A stretch of DNA of 13,839 nt from UBA9647 sp035506075 (GTDB lineage: Bacteria; Bacteroidota; Ignavibacteria; UBA10030). Under the pieces are notes generated by a model, which was not told the DNA's origin, did not search any database, and saw nothing but the letters and a program-made list of their open reading frames with translations. Of the stretch, positions 1 to 6,504 are shown piece after piece; the stretch's first letter is position 1, and every line of letters begins with the position of its first letter. The stretch is taken from positions 1 to 13,839 of the forward strand of contig DATJQB010000064.1 of NCBI GenBank assembly GCA_035506075.1, given 5' to 3'. The position numbers and the translations under genes are program-made.

Positions 1-1399
1 TCGCGGTTCGCTGCATATCTGCGTCGCTTTCATTGAGCGCAACATCCCGAAGTGTGGTGACCGCAGTCGCGTCTCCCTTGTTCCCGAGAGAATGCAGCGC
101 AGCCTTACGCACTTCTTTCGACTTCGCGTCCTTCAGGATCGATTGGAGTGCCTTGCTCGATTCGTCGCTGTTCACGTTTGCAATCGCGTACGCGGCCGTC
201 CGGGCAAGTTTCTCGTCGGGATCGGATTTCGCGATCCCGGCGAGGTACGGGACGATGTCGTCATCTCCAACATTCTGCAATGCATACAGCGCAGCCGTCC
301 GGGTATCTGGGTCTGCCTGAGAAGACACAATCTGCTTCAGTGCTTTGGACGCTTCGCTCTTCTTCGTGTTGCCGAGTGCATAGACCGCGTTCTTGCGGAC
401 GGTCATGCTTGGATCGTTCATTGCGATTGCGCTCAGCTTCGGGACCACTTCAGGTGAATCAAAGCTTCCAAGAACATAGACAATCTTCTCACGCAGCTTG
501 TCGCTTTTTGTTTGATCGTACAAACCCAGGATCACAGGCAACGATTTTTCGTTGGAGTTGCTCCCCGCCAGCGCGTAGAGAGCTGTCAACTTGACGTCAT
601 CATCGTCCCCCTGTTGCAGGGACTGGACAACGGCTTTGTATTCACTCTTCCCCTGCTTTGCGAGTTCGGCTGCGAGACGAACCATGCTGGTTTTTGCATC
701 GTCTGCCCAGCGACTGTGAGGATACGATTTCACGAATTCCTGGTATTTCTTAAATGCCTCCTCAGTTGACTTACCCGTCTTCTCTTGCGTGTAGCATCTC
801 CAGTACCGCGCGGCGTCCACGTATGAGCTGGATCGATACTTGCTGATGAAGCCGTCGAGCTCCTTCTGTGCCTCGGTCCATTTCTTGTCGAGGACAAGAT
901 CGTACGCTTTTTGATATGCTTTCGCGGCAGCGTCAGACTCCTGCCCGGCGACGACAGCAACGTCCTGGCCTGAAGCCAGAGAGTACGACAGCTCGCTTTC
1001 AGCCATGGCCATATCCCTCGCCGACATGGAATAGCCAACTGCCCCCTCAGCCTCTGCCAGCGCAAAAGGAACGCTCGACAGCCCGGAAAGGCCCTCTGCG
1101 AAGTTCAGCCGAATGTCGAGGTCGTGAGGAATCCCGGCGAGACGATACTCGAGCCCTTCAAGGGCCTCACCTGCGACGCTCAATGCAGCCGGAACTCCGC
1201 CGAGCACAGGACCAAGCCCTTCAATTGTATAACTCTCCGGAGCCGCCACTGCCTTCATTGGCTCTGTGGAAGCTGCAACGGGCTTCTGGCGCTTTGGGCT
1301 CACAGTGTCACGTTGAGCAAGCGCCGTGTTCGACACAGTGATGAGCGCTGTAGTCACACCAAGGACCAGCCAGGCGGATATGTTGGATTTTGATTTCAT
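1..1399 (-). CDS. Secreted TPR/HEAT-repeat protein (3' end beyond window)
   Basis: An uninterrupted minus-strand frame runs from an ATG at 1399 to the left edge (466 codons, no stop), so the C-terminus is missing. The start is supported by AAGGGAG at 1407-1413, 7 nt upstream. Residues 1-29 form a signal peptide ending ALA-Q, so the product is exported. Residues about 55-150 are Ala/Gly/Glu-rich and not assigned. Residues about 156-240 look like TPR units of the YbgF/BamD type (AYQKAYDLVLDKKWTEA, then KYQEFVKSYPHSRWADDA). From about 250 to the edge there are repeated HEAT/Armadillo units of about 31-33 residues, with recurring VRKNAVYALGN, TRTAALYALQN and VRKAALHSLGN helices. It lies 13 nt after the anti-sigma gene, and the ribosome site overlaps that stop codon, so the three genes are probably one operon. 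The role is likely an envelope scaffold or sensor partner of the sigma/anti-sigma pair. This is inferred from context, with no enzyme motif seen. Confidence 0.88.
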   Translation of the reverse strand, partial: MKSKSNISAWLVLGVTTALITVSNTALAQRDTVSPKRQKPVAASTEPMKAVAAPESYTIEGLGPVLGGVPAALSVAGEALEGLEYRLAGIPHDLDIRLNFAEGLSGLSSVPFALAEAEGAVGYSMSARDMAMAESELSYSLASGQDVAVVAGQESDAAAKAYQKAYDLVLDKKWTEAQKELDGFISKYRSSSYVDAARYWRCYTQEKTGKSTEEAFKKYQEFVKSYPHSRWADDAKTSMVRLAAELAKQGKSEYKAVVQSLQQGDDDDVKLTALYALAGSNSNEKSLPVILGLYDQTKSDKLREKIVYVLGSFDSPEVVPKLSAIAMNDPSMTVRKNAVYALGNTKKSEASKALKQIVSSQADPDTRTAALYALQNVGDDDIVPYLAGIAKSDPDEKLARTAAYAIANVNSDESSKALQSILKDAKSKEVRKAALHSLGNKGDATAVTTLRDVALNESDADMQRTA

Positions 1400-1412
1400 T
1401 GTTGTTCTCCCT

Positions 1413-2267
1413 TCAAATATTCGACTTCGCATGTTTGTCCACACTCTTTCCTGATGACGGAGCTGATGAGCTCTGTATCTCCTCGAGATTGATCTTAAAC
1501 AGGATGCCATTCCGCTCAACGCCTCCGCGGACGATTTCAACGCCTTGCACTCCGTGCTCGGTTTCCAGGTTCGCGATCTGGACAAGGATCAGGCCGAGAT
1601 CGTTGACAAGTTCCTTGAGCCGCTGTTGCGACGGATCAGTCAGTCCTGCCGAAATGTCCTGAGATTCGCGAATCAAAGAGCGCGAAACCGTGCGTTGCCG
1701 GTCCAACATGGCCTTTGAGCCTACCAGTGATTTCGCGTCGGTGTTCATGATTCCGATGAGAAGCACCTTGGATTGTTCCAGGTATTCTTCCGCCCGCAGT
1801 TCCATCGCCGTTTTGTGAACAACGCCGGTGGTCGGCGGTGCGGTGTGCGCCGCCTCATCAACTCCTGACTCCGGGATCGCCGGGTTCCGGATCCAAAGAC
1901 TCCACACTGCGAATGCGACAACGATCAACGACAAAGCGGAGGCGAACCCATAGCTGAATGGTTTCCTATTCTCCACAAGCAGATCAAGGAGGCGTTCGAC
2001 GAACGATTGCGACTCATCAGCGGGAATCTCCGATTCGATCCTGCGCTCCACTTTTTCTGCGAATTGCTGCCAGTAGAGCTCGCTGCGTTGTGCACTGGGG
2101 CGTGTCAGCTTGCTCGTCAGTGCATCCACAGTTGAGCGGAGCGATTCGAGCTCCTGAGCGCACTGCTGACATGACTCGAGGTGACGCTCGATCTCGCGCC
2201 GCTGTAAGGCCGGCAGCTCGTTCCTCAGAAATTCGTACATCGATTGGCGCACAGTTTGATGTCTCAT
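1413..2267 (-). CDS. Transmembrane zinc-finger anti-sigma factor (module 2)
   Basis: 284 residues. The N-terminal cytoplasmic domain carries the zf-HC2/ZAS signature His29-x3-Cys33-x2-Cys36 (HLESCQQC), which in this family binds zinc and holds an ECF sigma factor at the membrane. A single hydrophobic helix at about 107-126 (ASALSLIVVAFAVWSLWI) is followed by a largely helical extracytoplasmic domain of unknown type. That domain contains an EEYLEQSKVLLIG segment and a C-terminal RNGILFKINLEEI strand. I chose the ATG at 2267, 2 nt after the sigma gene stop. An in-frame ATG at 2357 would add 30 residues that overlap the sigma-4 coding region and precede the conserved fold. The tight spacing suggests translational coupling with the sigma factor, whose activity it presumably inhibits until an envelope signal arrives. 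The zinc-ligand positions match those in the other anti-sigma factor in this window. The pairing is inferred from adjacency. Confidence 0.85.
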   Translation of the reverse strand: MRHQTVRQSMYEFLRNELPALQRREIERHLESCQQCAQELESLRSTVDALTSKLTRPSAQRSELYWQQFAEKVERRIESEIPADESQSFVERLLDLLVENRKPFSYGFASALSLIVVAFAVWSLWIRNPAIPESGVDEAAHTAPPTTGVVHKTAMELRAEEYLEQSKVLLIGIMNTDAKSLVGSKAMLDRQRTVSRSLIRESQDISAGLTDPSQQRLKELVNDLGLILVQIANLETEHGVQGVEIVRGGVERNGILFKINLEEIQSSSAPSSGKSVDKHAKSNI

Positions 2268-2269
2268 GA

Positions 2270-2821
2270 TCAATTCCCATCCTTCAGATGCATCAACTTC
2301 TTCTGCATTTTCTTCAACCCTCTGTGAAGATGAGTCTTCACTGTTCCTTCGGAGCACTTCAGAATGTCGCTCACCTGTCTTGTCGAAAACCCGTCGATAT
2401 GCCTCAGCATGACAACCGCGCGCTGGAGTGTCGGCAGCTCGTGGAGCGCCCGTTCGATAAGCACATTGTCCTCAGCCTGATCCATCCCGTGACCGACGGC
2501 GATTCCATTCACGTGAGAGTCATCCATCGGTACAAACCGGGCGATGGATCGTTTCTTCTGTTTCACTCTGTCGAGCGCGCAATTTGATGTAATACGATAC
2601 ACCCACGTACTGAACCCTGCATCCTGTCTGAAGTCTTTGAGCGCATGATACACTCTCACAAAAACTTCCTGTGCGACATCCTCGGCATCGTCGTGGTCGT
2701 TCACGAATCCATATGCGAGATCGTAGACCCGTCGCATATGCAGCTCGACAAGTTCCCGAAATGCAGTCTGGCTTCCTTCCTGCGCATCAAGTATCAATTG
2801 CCGCTCCCGGTCAGCGGGCAT
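2270..2821 (-). CDS. ECF (sigma-70 family, group 4) RNA polymerase sigma factor (module 2)
   Basis: 183 residues, the normal size for an ECF sigma factor. Region 2 spans about residues 16-90 and includes DAEDVAQEVFVRVY and the promoter-melting segment FSTWVYRITSNCALDRVKQKK. A short linker follows. Region 4 is at about 122-175, with the helix-turn-helix FSTRQVSDILKCSEGTVKTHLHRGLKKM that reads the -35 element. The ATG at 2821 has AGAGGAAG 8 nt upstream. The gene opens a three-gene operon (sigma, anti-sigma, TPR/HEAT protein) and is separated from the module 1 terminator by about 120 nt. That gap carries a possible ECF-type promoter and an imperfect palindrome. No fused C-terminal domain is present, so regulation is presumably by the adjacent membrane anti-sigma factor. 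The target regulon cannot be told from the sequence. Confidence 0.95.
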   Translation of the reverse strand: MPADRERQLILDAQEGSQTAFRELVELHMRRVYDLAYGFVNDHDDAEDVAQEVFVRVYHALKDFRQDAGFSTWVYRITSNCALDRVKQKKRSIARFVPMDDSHVNGIAVGHGMDQAEDNVLIERALHELPTLQRAVVMLRHIDGFSTRQVSDILKCSEGTVKTHLHRGLKKMQKKLMHLKDGN

Positions 2822-2850
2822 TCGGAAGTCTTCCTCTCGAGGTGTTCAGA

Positions 2851-2880
2851 AATTAGACGACGGTGCATGCCAATGCGTTG
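2851..2880 (-). promoter_or_regulatory. Candidate ECF-type promoter of the module 2 sigma gene
   Basis: On the minus strand, CAAC (2880-2877) is followed by an 18-nt spacer and GTCTAATT (2858-2851), about 30 nt before the ATG. The layout resembles ECF promoters, which have an AAC-type -35 and a GTC-type -10. The same two blocks with a 17-nt spacer lie just upstream of the other ECF sigma gene. Transcription would begin about 25 nt before the start codon, leaving room for the ribosome site. This is a pattern match only. Confidence 0.4.
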
Positions 2881-2886
2881 ACATGC
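2865..2886. promoter_or_regulatory. Imperfect 22-bp palindrome upstream of sigma gene (possible operator)
   Basis: The left half GCATGCCAATG and right half CGTTGACATGC are reverse complements at 9 of 11 positions, and both mismatches are transitions. The site lies within the candidate promoter of the module 2 sigma gene. This is the placement expected for a dimeric repressor or activator site. It could also be chance. Confidence 0.3.
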
Positions 2887-2941
2887 AAAGTCAAAAAGAA
2901 GCAGATTCAAGTGTGGGTCAACCTAACCGACTTCAGCTCAA

Positions 2942-2979
2942 AAATCAAACAAAAACCCCCGGTTGATACGCCGGGGGTT
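2942..2979 (-). terminator. Intrinsic terminator after the DUF4097 gene
   Basis: Read on the minus strand, AACCCCCGG, an 8-nt loop and CCGGGGGTT form a perfect 9-bp GC-rich stem (2954-2962 with 2971-2979). It is followed directly by a T-rich tract (TTTTTGTTTGATTTTT). It lies 26 nt beyond the stop codon at 3005 and separates the two ECF modules. Confidence 0.93.
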
Positions 2980-3004
2980 CTTGTCTTGGGGGTCGTTGTT
3001 CGAC

Positions 3005-4171
3005 CTACTTATGAAGTTTCCTGATGGAAATGTCGGAATTCACGGTCCGCAGCTCGATAAGATCTCCGCCTCCGTTCAGTTTGTATGTCGAGCGGATTTC
3101 ACGCTCATCCTGATCCTGCTCACTTGCCTCAGCTTTGAAGTCGGACCGGATCTTGTAGTCATTCTTCCTGCTCCCCCAACGTCCTTCGATCCTAATCGTT
3201 GCCTCAACCGTTGCATGCGCATCTTCAGGCAGGGAAAGCGTGATCTGTCCTCCTGCCGACGTGAGTTTGCTGCGCCCTTTTCCGCTCGGTCTGAGTTCGG
3301 CATCAACCTCACCTCCCGACGTCGATGCCTCGATCGCGCCAGAGATGTTCCGCAGGGTTATGTCGCCGCCGGAAGTATTCGCCTTGACCGTCCCACTCGC
3401 ACTTTCGAGGTGGATGTTTCCGCCGGATGTATTGAGCGTTGCGATGCCCGACACTTTGCGTACGCGGACATCTCCTCCTGATGTTGATACTCTCGCCTCC
3501 CCTCCAACATCGCCAATTTCAATGTCGCCGCCGGAAGTGTTCGCCCTGAGCGATTTCCCAACACTTTTGACGTCGATGTTCCCTCCCGAAGTGTGCACAT
3601 CCGCCTCACCGCCTACGACACCCATCTCAATGTTCCCTCCGGAGGTCTTCAGCACAACGTCTCCCTGCACATCCCCAGTCCTCATGTCGCCGCCAGACGT
3701 CGAGAGCTGTACTTTCCCGCCTTTAACATCTTCGAGCTTTACATCGCCGCCCGAGGTTCCGCCGGTGATGATCCCGTTCAATGTACCCTTCAGCGTGATA
3801 TCTCCTCCGGAAGTATGGAGATCGGCATTATACTGGGAGGGGACCGTAATTTCGAAACGCATGTGCCCGCTGGACCAATTCCCCCAGCTCCTCCGGCTTC
3901 GGAATTCAACACTGACGTCATTCCCGTTCTGCTTCATCTTCAACCGGTCCAGATCATCCTCGTCGATGCCTTCAACACGTACCAGGACCTCGTTCTTGTC
4001 CCACACGCTGATCTTGATATCACCACCATCCACAGTGACGCCGAGTGTTCCTCCCTTTCCCACAGTGAAGGATTTGGATCGCGAATCGTCGTCGACGTAT
4101 CCGCCAAAGGCGAACATCATCGGGACTGCAGCCAGGATCGCCGCGATAAACAACCTCTTCTGAGTATTCAT
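3005..4171 (-). CDS. DUF4097-type secreted beta-solenoid repeat protein
   Basis: 388 residues. There is an N-terminal signal peptide (about residues 1-22: MNTQKRLF, then an Ala/Met-rich core). A globular part follows to about 118, with VDGGDIKISVWDKNEVLVRV typical of DUF4097 adhesin-like proteins. Residues 120-303 hold ten coils beginning TSGG[D/N/E], spaced 19, 19, then seven times 18, then 20 residues. A degenerate TSAGGQ coil follows at 304. Each coil has the form TSGGxIxLxxVxGxxxxx, as expected for a right-handed beta-solenoid. A C-terminal cap of mixed charged sequence ends in ISIRKLHK. The start codon overlaps the stop of the upstream anti-sigma gene by 4 nt (ATGA), indicating translational coupling, and the gene is the last in its operon. 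No catalytic motif is visible. It is probably an exported or surface-associated structural or sensor protein, and the family's function is not well defined. Confidence 0.9.
   Translation of the reverse strand: MNTQKRLFIAAILAAVPMMFAFGGYVDDDSRSKSFTVGKGGTLGVTVDGGDIKISVWDKNEVLVRVEGIDEDDLDRLKMKQNGNDVSVEFRSRRSWGNWSSGHMRFEITVPSQYNADLHTSGGDITLKGTLNGIITGGTSGGDVKLEDVKGGKVQLSTSGGDMRTGDVQGDVVLKTSGGNIEMGVVGGEADVHTSGGNIDVKSVGKSLRANTSGGDIEIGDVGGEARVSTSGGDVRVRKVSGIATLNTSGGNIHLESASGTVKANTSGGDITLRNISGAIEASTSGGEVDAELRPSGKGRSKLTSAGGQITLSLPEDAHATVEATIRIEGRWGSRKNDYKIRSDFKAEASEQDQDEREIRSTYKLNGGGDLIELRTVNSDISIRKLHK
3263..3814 (-). repeat. 54-bp coding tandem repeat (TSGG solenoid coils)
   Basis: Ten consecutive units encode the TSGG coils, most of them exactly 54 bp (18 codons). 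At the DNA level units have diverged but stay recognisable. Near-identical stretches at 3361 and 3523 (TGTCGCCGCCGGAAGT in both) are 162 bp apart, exactly three units. This suggests internal duplication within the array. Confidence 0.85.
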
Positions 4172-5136
4172 TGCTGGTTAACCTCCTCGTAAATATTCTT
4201 CGCACGGATGCGAATGTAGTTGTTGTTGTCCGACTGCATACTTTGTTTCAGACTATTTAAGATTTCCGGATCGACGGTCTTGCTGGCGAGCACCGGTTTT
4301 TCCAGGAAGTTGATTACCTCGATGCGTATCCCCGGGTTCGATTCGTTCCTGAGAACGAAGAGAAGCGCATCCTTGGTTTCTTTGTCCAGCTCGAACTTCT
4401 GTATCGCTCTGAGCGCTTCGCGGCGCACGCCAACATTGGCATCGGCTTTCATTGCCTGGATGAGCGCAGCCTTGATTTCCTTGTCCGGGTTCTTCTCCCG
4501 CTCCATCTGATTGGAGAGCGCGCTCACCGTCTGAAGCCGCGCCCCCGGATTCTGATCGCTCAGCAATGCCTGGGCCATGACCTTCTGGACCGATGGGTCG
4601 TTGACATTCCCGCGCATCCGGACAGGCGTCACCATATCGAAGCTGAATTCGACCTCAGAACTTTCCGGCCGACGCGAGACAATATGAAAATTCGAAATGC
4701 GGGGATCACTATGCTGCATCGACGCCTGGCTTATGCCAGGAAGCGTACGAAGGGCACCCGGTTCGCCGAACGAGCCGAACACAACGTATCCCAATGAGAC
4801 GCCCACAACAAGGATCATTGCTCCCCCAAGCGCAAGCCTCATCGCCGGGCTAAGGAGCTCATCAATCCACTCAGTGAACTCGGTCCACGCGGAGCGTTTC
4901 ATCCGCTCCTCCCTGAGAGCTGTCCTCAGTTGCCGCCTTGCTTCGTTCAGCAGCGCATCGCTCACTTCGAGCCGCGGCGATTTCGACAAAATGCCGTCGA
5001 GGCGCTCAAGCTCCGCTGCTTCAGCCCGGCATTCAGAACACCCGCCGAGATGCTCCTTGAGCAGGGCGTGCTCGTCTTCACTGAGCTCACCGTGAAATGA
5101 GAGATGAAGAAGTTCTTTGAATTGTTCGTGTTTCAT
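4168..5136 (-). CDS. Transmembrane zinc-finger anti-sigma factor with HEAT-repeat domain (module 1)
   Basis: 322 residues. The N-terminal zf-HC2/ZAS domain has His29-x3-Cys33-x2-Cys36 (HLGGCSEC). One membrane helix lies at about 101-120 (LALGGAMILVVGVSLGYVVF). The extracytoplasmic part begins with a linker (about 122-178). About four HEAT-like units follow to the C-terminus, recognisable by the helices GARLQTVSAL, GVRREALRAI, GIRIEVINFL and YIRIRAKNIY, each after a D/N-rich turn. This arrangement puts a protein-interaction scaffold outside the membrane and the sigma-binding finger inside, suiting signal transmission to the sigma factor encoded 27 nt upstream. The stop codon overlaps the start of the DUF4097 gene (ATGA). 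The ATG at 5136 opens directly into the finger domain and is the natural start. Which sigma factor it binds is inferred from adjacency. Confidence 0.88.
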   Translation of the reverse strand: MKHEQFKELLHLSFHGELSEDEHALLKEHLGGCSECRAEAAELERLDGILSKSPRLEVSDALLNEARRQLRTALREERMKRSAWTEFTEWIDELLSPAMRLALGGAMILVVGVSLGYVVFGSFGEPGALRTLPGISQASMQHSDPRISNFHIVSRRPESSEVEFSFDMVTPVRMRGNVNDPSVQKVMAQALLSDQNPGARLQTVSALSNQMEREKNPDKEIKAALIQAMKADANVGVRREALRAIQKFELDKETKDALLFVLRNESNPGIRIEVINFLEKPVLASKTVDPEILNSLKQSMQSDNNNYIRIRAKNIYEEVNQQ

Positions 5137-5163
5137 GTTGTATCCCGCAATGGATGAAATCGA

Positions 5164-5763
5164 CTAGATCAAATCCTGCAACGACAATCGAATCTTGCGT
5201 GTCGCAGAGAACAAATATCGTTTCACAGTTCCGTCGGCAAGTCCGAGCATGTCGGCTATCTCCCTGATCTTGTAGCCGTCGTAGTACTTCATCGTGAAGA
5301 CCAGACGCTGCTTGGAAGAGAGACGGCCCAATGCCTGCTCAATGTGAATCGACATGTCCGTTCGCTCCGCCTGTCTGTCCGCCGCCCGGGTTTCCGTTAA
5401 CGCCTCTGCGACGGCTCCTGTATGCTCATCTTCCGAATCCTGGTTCAGTGACGTGTGAATGTGCCGCTTGCGCTTCGACCGGTGTGTCAGGCAGACGTTC
5501 GTGGTGATCCGGAACAACCAGGTCGAGAACTGGCTCTTGAACTGAAACCTCGGAAGCGACCGGTACACCCGCATGAAGACTTCCTGGTAGATGTCCTTCG
5601 CGTCCTCCGAGCTTTGCACGTACCGTGCGGCGATGCCCAGCACCTGCTTGTCGTACCGAAACACGAGCTCTTCAAAAGCAGCCGCGTCTCCCCGCTTTGC
5701 ACGTTGGATCAGTTCAAGATCTATCATCTCATCCGTCGACGTAAGACTCTGTGATGTTGACAT
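5164..5763 (-). CDS. ECF (sigma-70 family, group 4) RNA polymerase sigma factor (module 1)
   Basis: 199 residues. Region 2 is at about 25-98 (AAAFEELVFRYDKQVLGIAA, DAKDIYQEVFMRVYRSL, FSTWLFRITTNVCLTHRSKRK). A polar linker of about 40 residues comes next. Region 4 is at about 142-193 with the helix-turn-helix YKIREIADMLGLADGTVKRYLFSATRKI. It opens the operon sigma, anti-sigma/HEAT, DUF4097. Two starts are possible. The ATG at 5763 has GAGGT 8 nt upstream. The ATG at 5727 (Met13, MIDLELIQRAKRGD) is where homologous ECF proteins usually begin. If the GTCTAATT block at 5773-5766 is the -10 element, transcription would start at or after 5763, and the internal ATG would be used or the mRNA would be leaderless. 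The function call is firm. The start is uncertain by 12 codons. Confidence 0.94.
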   Translation of the reverse strand: MSTSQSLTSTDEMIDLELIQRAKRGDAAAFEELVFRYDKQVLGIAARYVQSSEDAKDIYQEVFMRVYRSLPRFQFKSQFSTWLFRITTNVCLTHRSKRKRHIHTSLNQDSEDEHTGAVAEALTETRAADRQAERTDMSIHIEQALGRLSSKQRLVFTMKYYDGYKIREIADMLGLADGTVKRYLFSATRKIRLSLQDLI

Positions 5764-5907
5764 AGAATTAGACCTCGGCTTGCACAGAAGGTTGTAGCAC
5801 TAACTTGCCAGAATTCAAAGGCATTATCAAGGCCGGCGGCAGCCGCCTATCCTATGGTTTTTTAAGGAAATACATCATACTATATGGCAAATTTGAACAT
5901 GAGATGA
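5764..5907. other. Divergent intergenic region, ECF module 1 / DUF3109-rpoN operon
   Basis: This 144-nt gap lies between divergently transcribed genes, so it must hold promoters for both. It contains a perfect 6+1+6 inverted repeat (GGCGGC-A-GCCGCC, 5835-5847). An AT-rich stretch at about 5858-5897 sits just before the DUF3109 start, with a weak -10-like TACTAT (5878-5883) but no convincing -35. No small ORF with a ribosome site was seen. Confidence 0.45.
5766..5794 (-). promoter_or_regulatory. Candidate ECF-type promoter of the module 1 sigma gene
   Basis: On the minus strand, CAAC (5794-5791), a 17-nt spacer and GTCTAATT (5773-5766) repeat the pattern upstream of the other ECF sigma gene. 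The -10 block ends only 2 nt before the ATG at 5763. A competing reading is a sigma-70-like pair, TTGAAT (5818-5813) and TACAAC (5796-5791), with a 16-nt spacer. Neither is proven. Confidence 0.35.
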
Positions 5908-6504
5908 ATGCTCGATAAGTTCCTGATAGACCCTAAGATCCCGAGATCGCGCTTCGCATGCGACTTGAGCAAGTGTAAGGGGGCTTGTTGCACCATGCCG
6001 GGTCAGCGGGGTGCACCGCTTCTCGACGAGGAAGTGGAAGAGATTGAAAAAGCGTATCCGGTCATCAAGAAGTATCTTAGTTTTCGGCACAAGGACACGA
6101 TCGAAGAACGGGGATTGATCCAGGGGCGAAAGGGAGATTACACAACACAGGTTGTCGACCGCCAGGCATGCGTATTTGCCTATTTTGACGGCGACATCGC
6201 CAAGTGCGCCTTCGAGAGAGCGTTCATCGAAGGCGAACTAACATGGCGCAAGCCAATATCGTGCCACCTTTTCCCGATTCGCGTTGGCCAAGGGTCCCCG
6301 GTCAGCCTGCGGTACGAGGAGATTACTGAGTGCAAACCAGCGATCAGTAAAGGCGAAGCGGAAAACATGCCGCTCCCGGAGTTCCTGAAGGTCTCACTTT
6401 CGAGGGCTTTCGGAGAAGCGTGGTACGATGAGTTCGTCGAATATTGCAGAACACAGTTGGAAGGATTGAAACAGGAAGTTGAGAAACCGCGTTCTGAAGC
6501 ATGA
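5908..6504 (+). CDS. DUF3109-type (YkgJ-like) cysteine-cluster protein
   Basis: 198 residues. The N-terminal signature is Cys18-x4-Cys23-x3-Cys27-Cys28 (ACDLSKCKGACC), followed by Cys88, Cys100, Cys119 (ISCHLFPIR) and Cys142. This is the arrangement of the YkgJ/DUF3109 cysteine-cluster family, usually thought to bind metal, either zinc or an iron-sulfur cluster. The biochemical role of the family is not established. There is no signal peptide or membrane helix, so it is cytosolic. The ATG at 5908 is preceded by a stop in the nearest alternative frame, and the ribosome site is weak (GAGATGA). It is the first gene of an operon with rpoN, hslV and hslU, and its stop overlaps the rpoN start (ATGA). 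It may serve protein or metal homeostasis alongside HslUV, but that is inferred only from position. Confidence 0.88.
   Translation: MLDKFLIDPKIPRSRFACDLSKCKGACCTMPGQRGAPLLDEEVEEIEKAYPVIKKYLSFRHKDTIEERGLIQGRKGDYTTQVVDRQACVFAYFDGDIAKCAFERAFIEGELTWRKPISCHLFPIRVGQGSPVSLRYEEITECKPAISKGEAENMPLPEFLKVSLSRAFGEAWYDEFVEYCRTQLEGLKQEVEKPRSEA

Noticed and set aside
868..1341. A 157-codon plus-strand frame near the left edge
   Set aside because: The minus strand here encodes a continuous protein with signal peptide, TPR and HEAT repeats, so the plus-strand frame is a low-complexity shadow.
2268..2357. Upstream in-frame start for the module 2 anti-sigma factor
   Set aside because: The 30 extra residues overlap the sigma-4 region of the sigma gene and precede the normal N-terminus of the zinc-finger domain. 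The ATG at 2267 just after the sigma stop fits better.
3263..3814. Tandem repeats considered as a CRISPR or non-coding array
   Set aside because: The units are in frame, vary by codon-level substitutions and have no unique spacers. They encode solenoid coils.
3240..4163. A 307-codon open frame on the plus strand, opposite the DUF4097 gene
   Set aside because: It is a mirror of the 54-bp coding repeat: regular TSGG codons give a stop-free Pro/Ser-rich antisense frame (SPPEV repeats). It has no family match, and the minus-strand gene has signal peptide, operon context and terminator.
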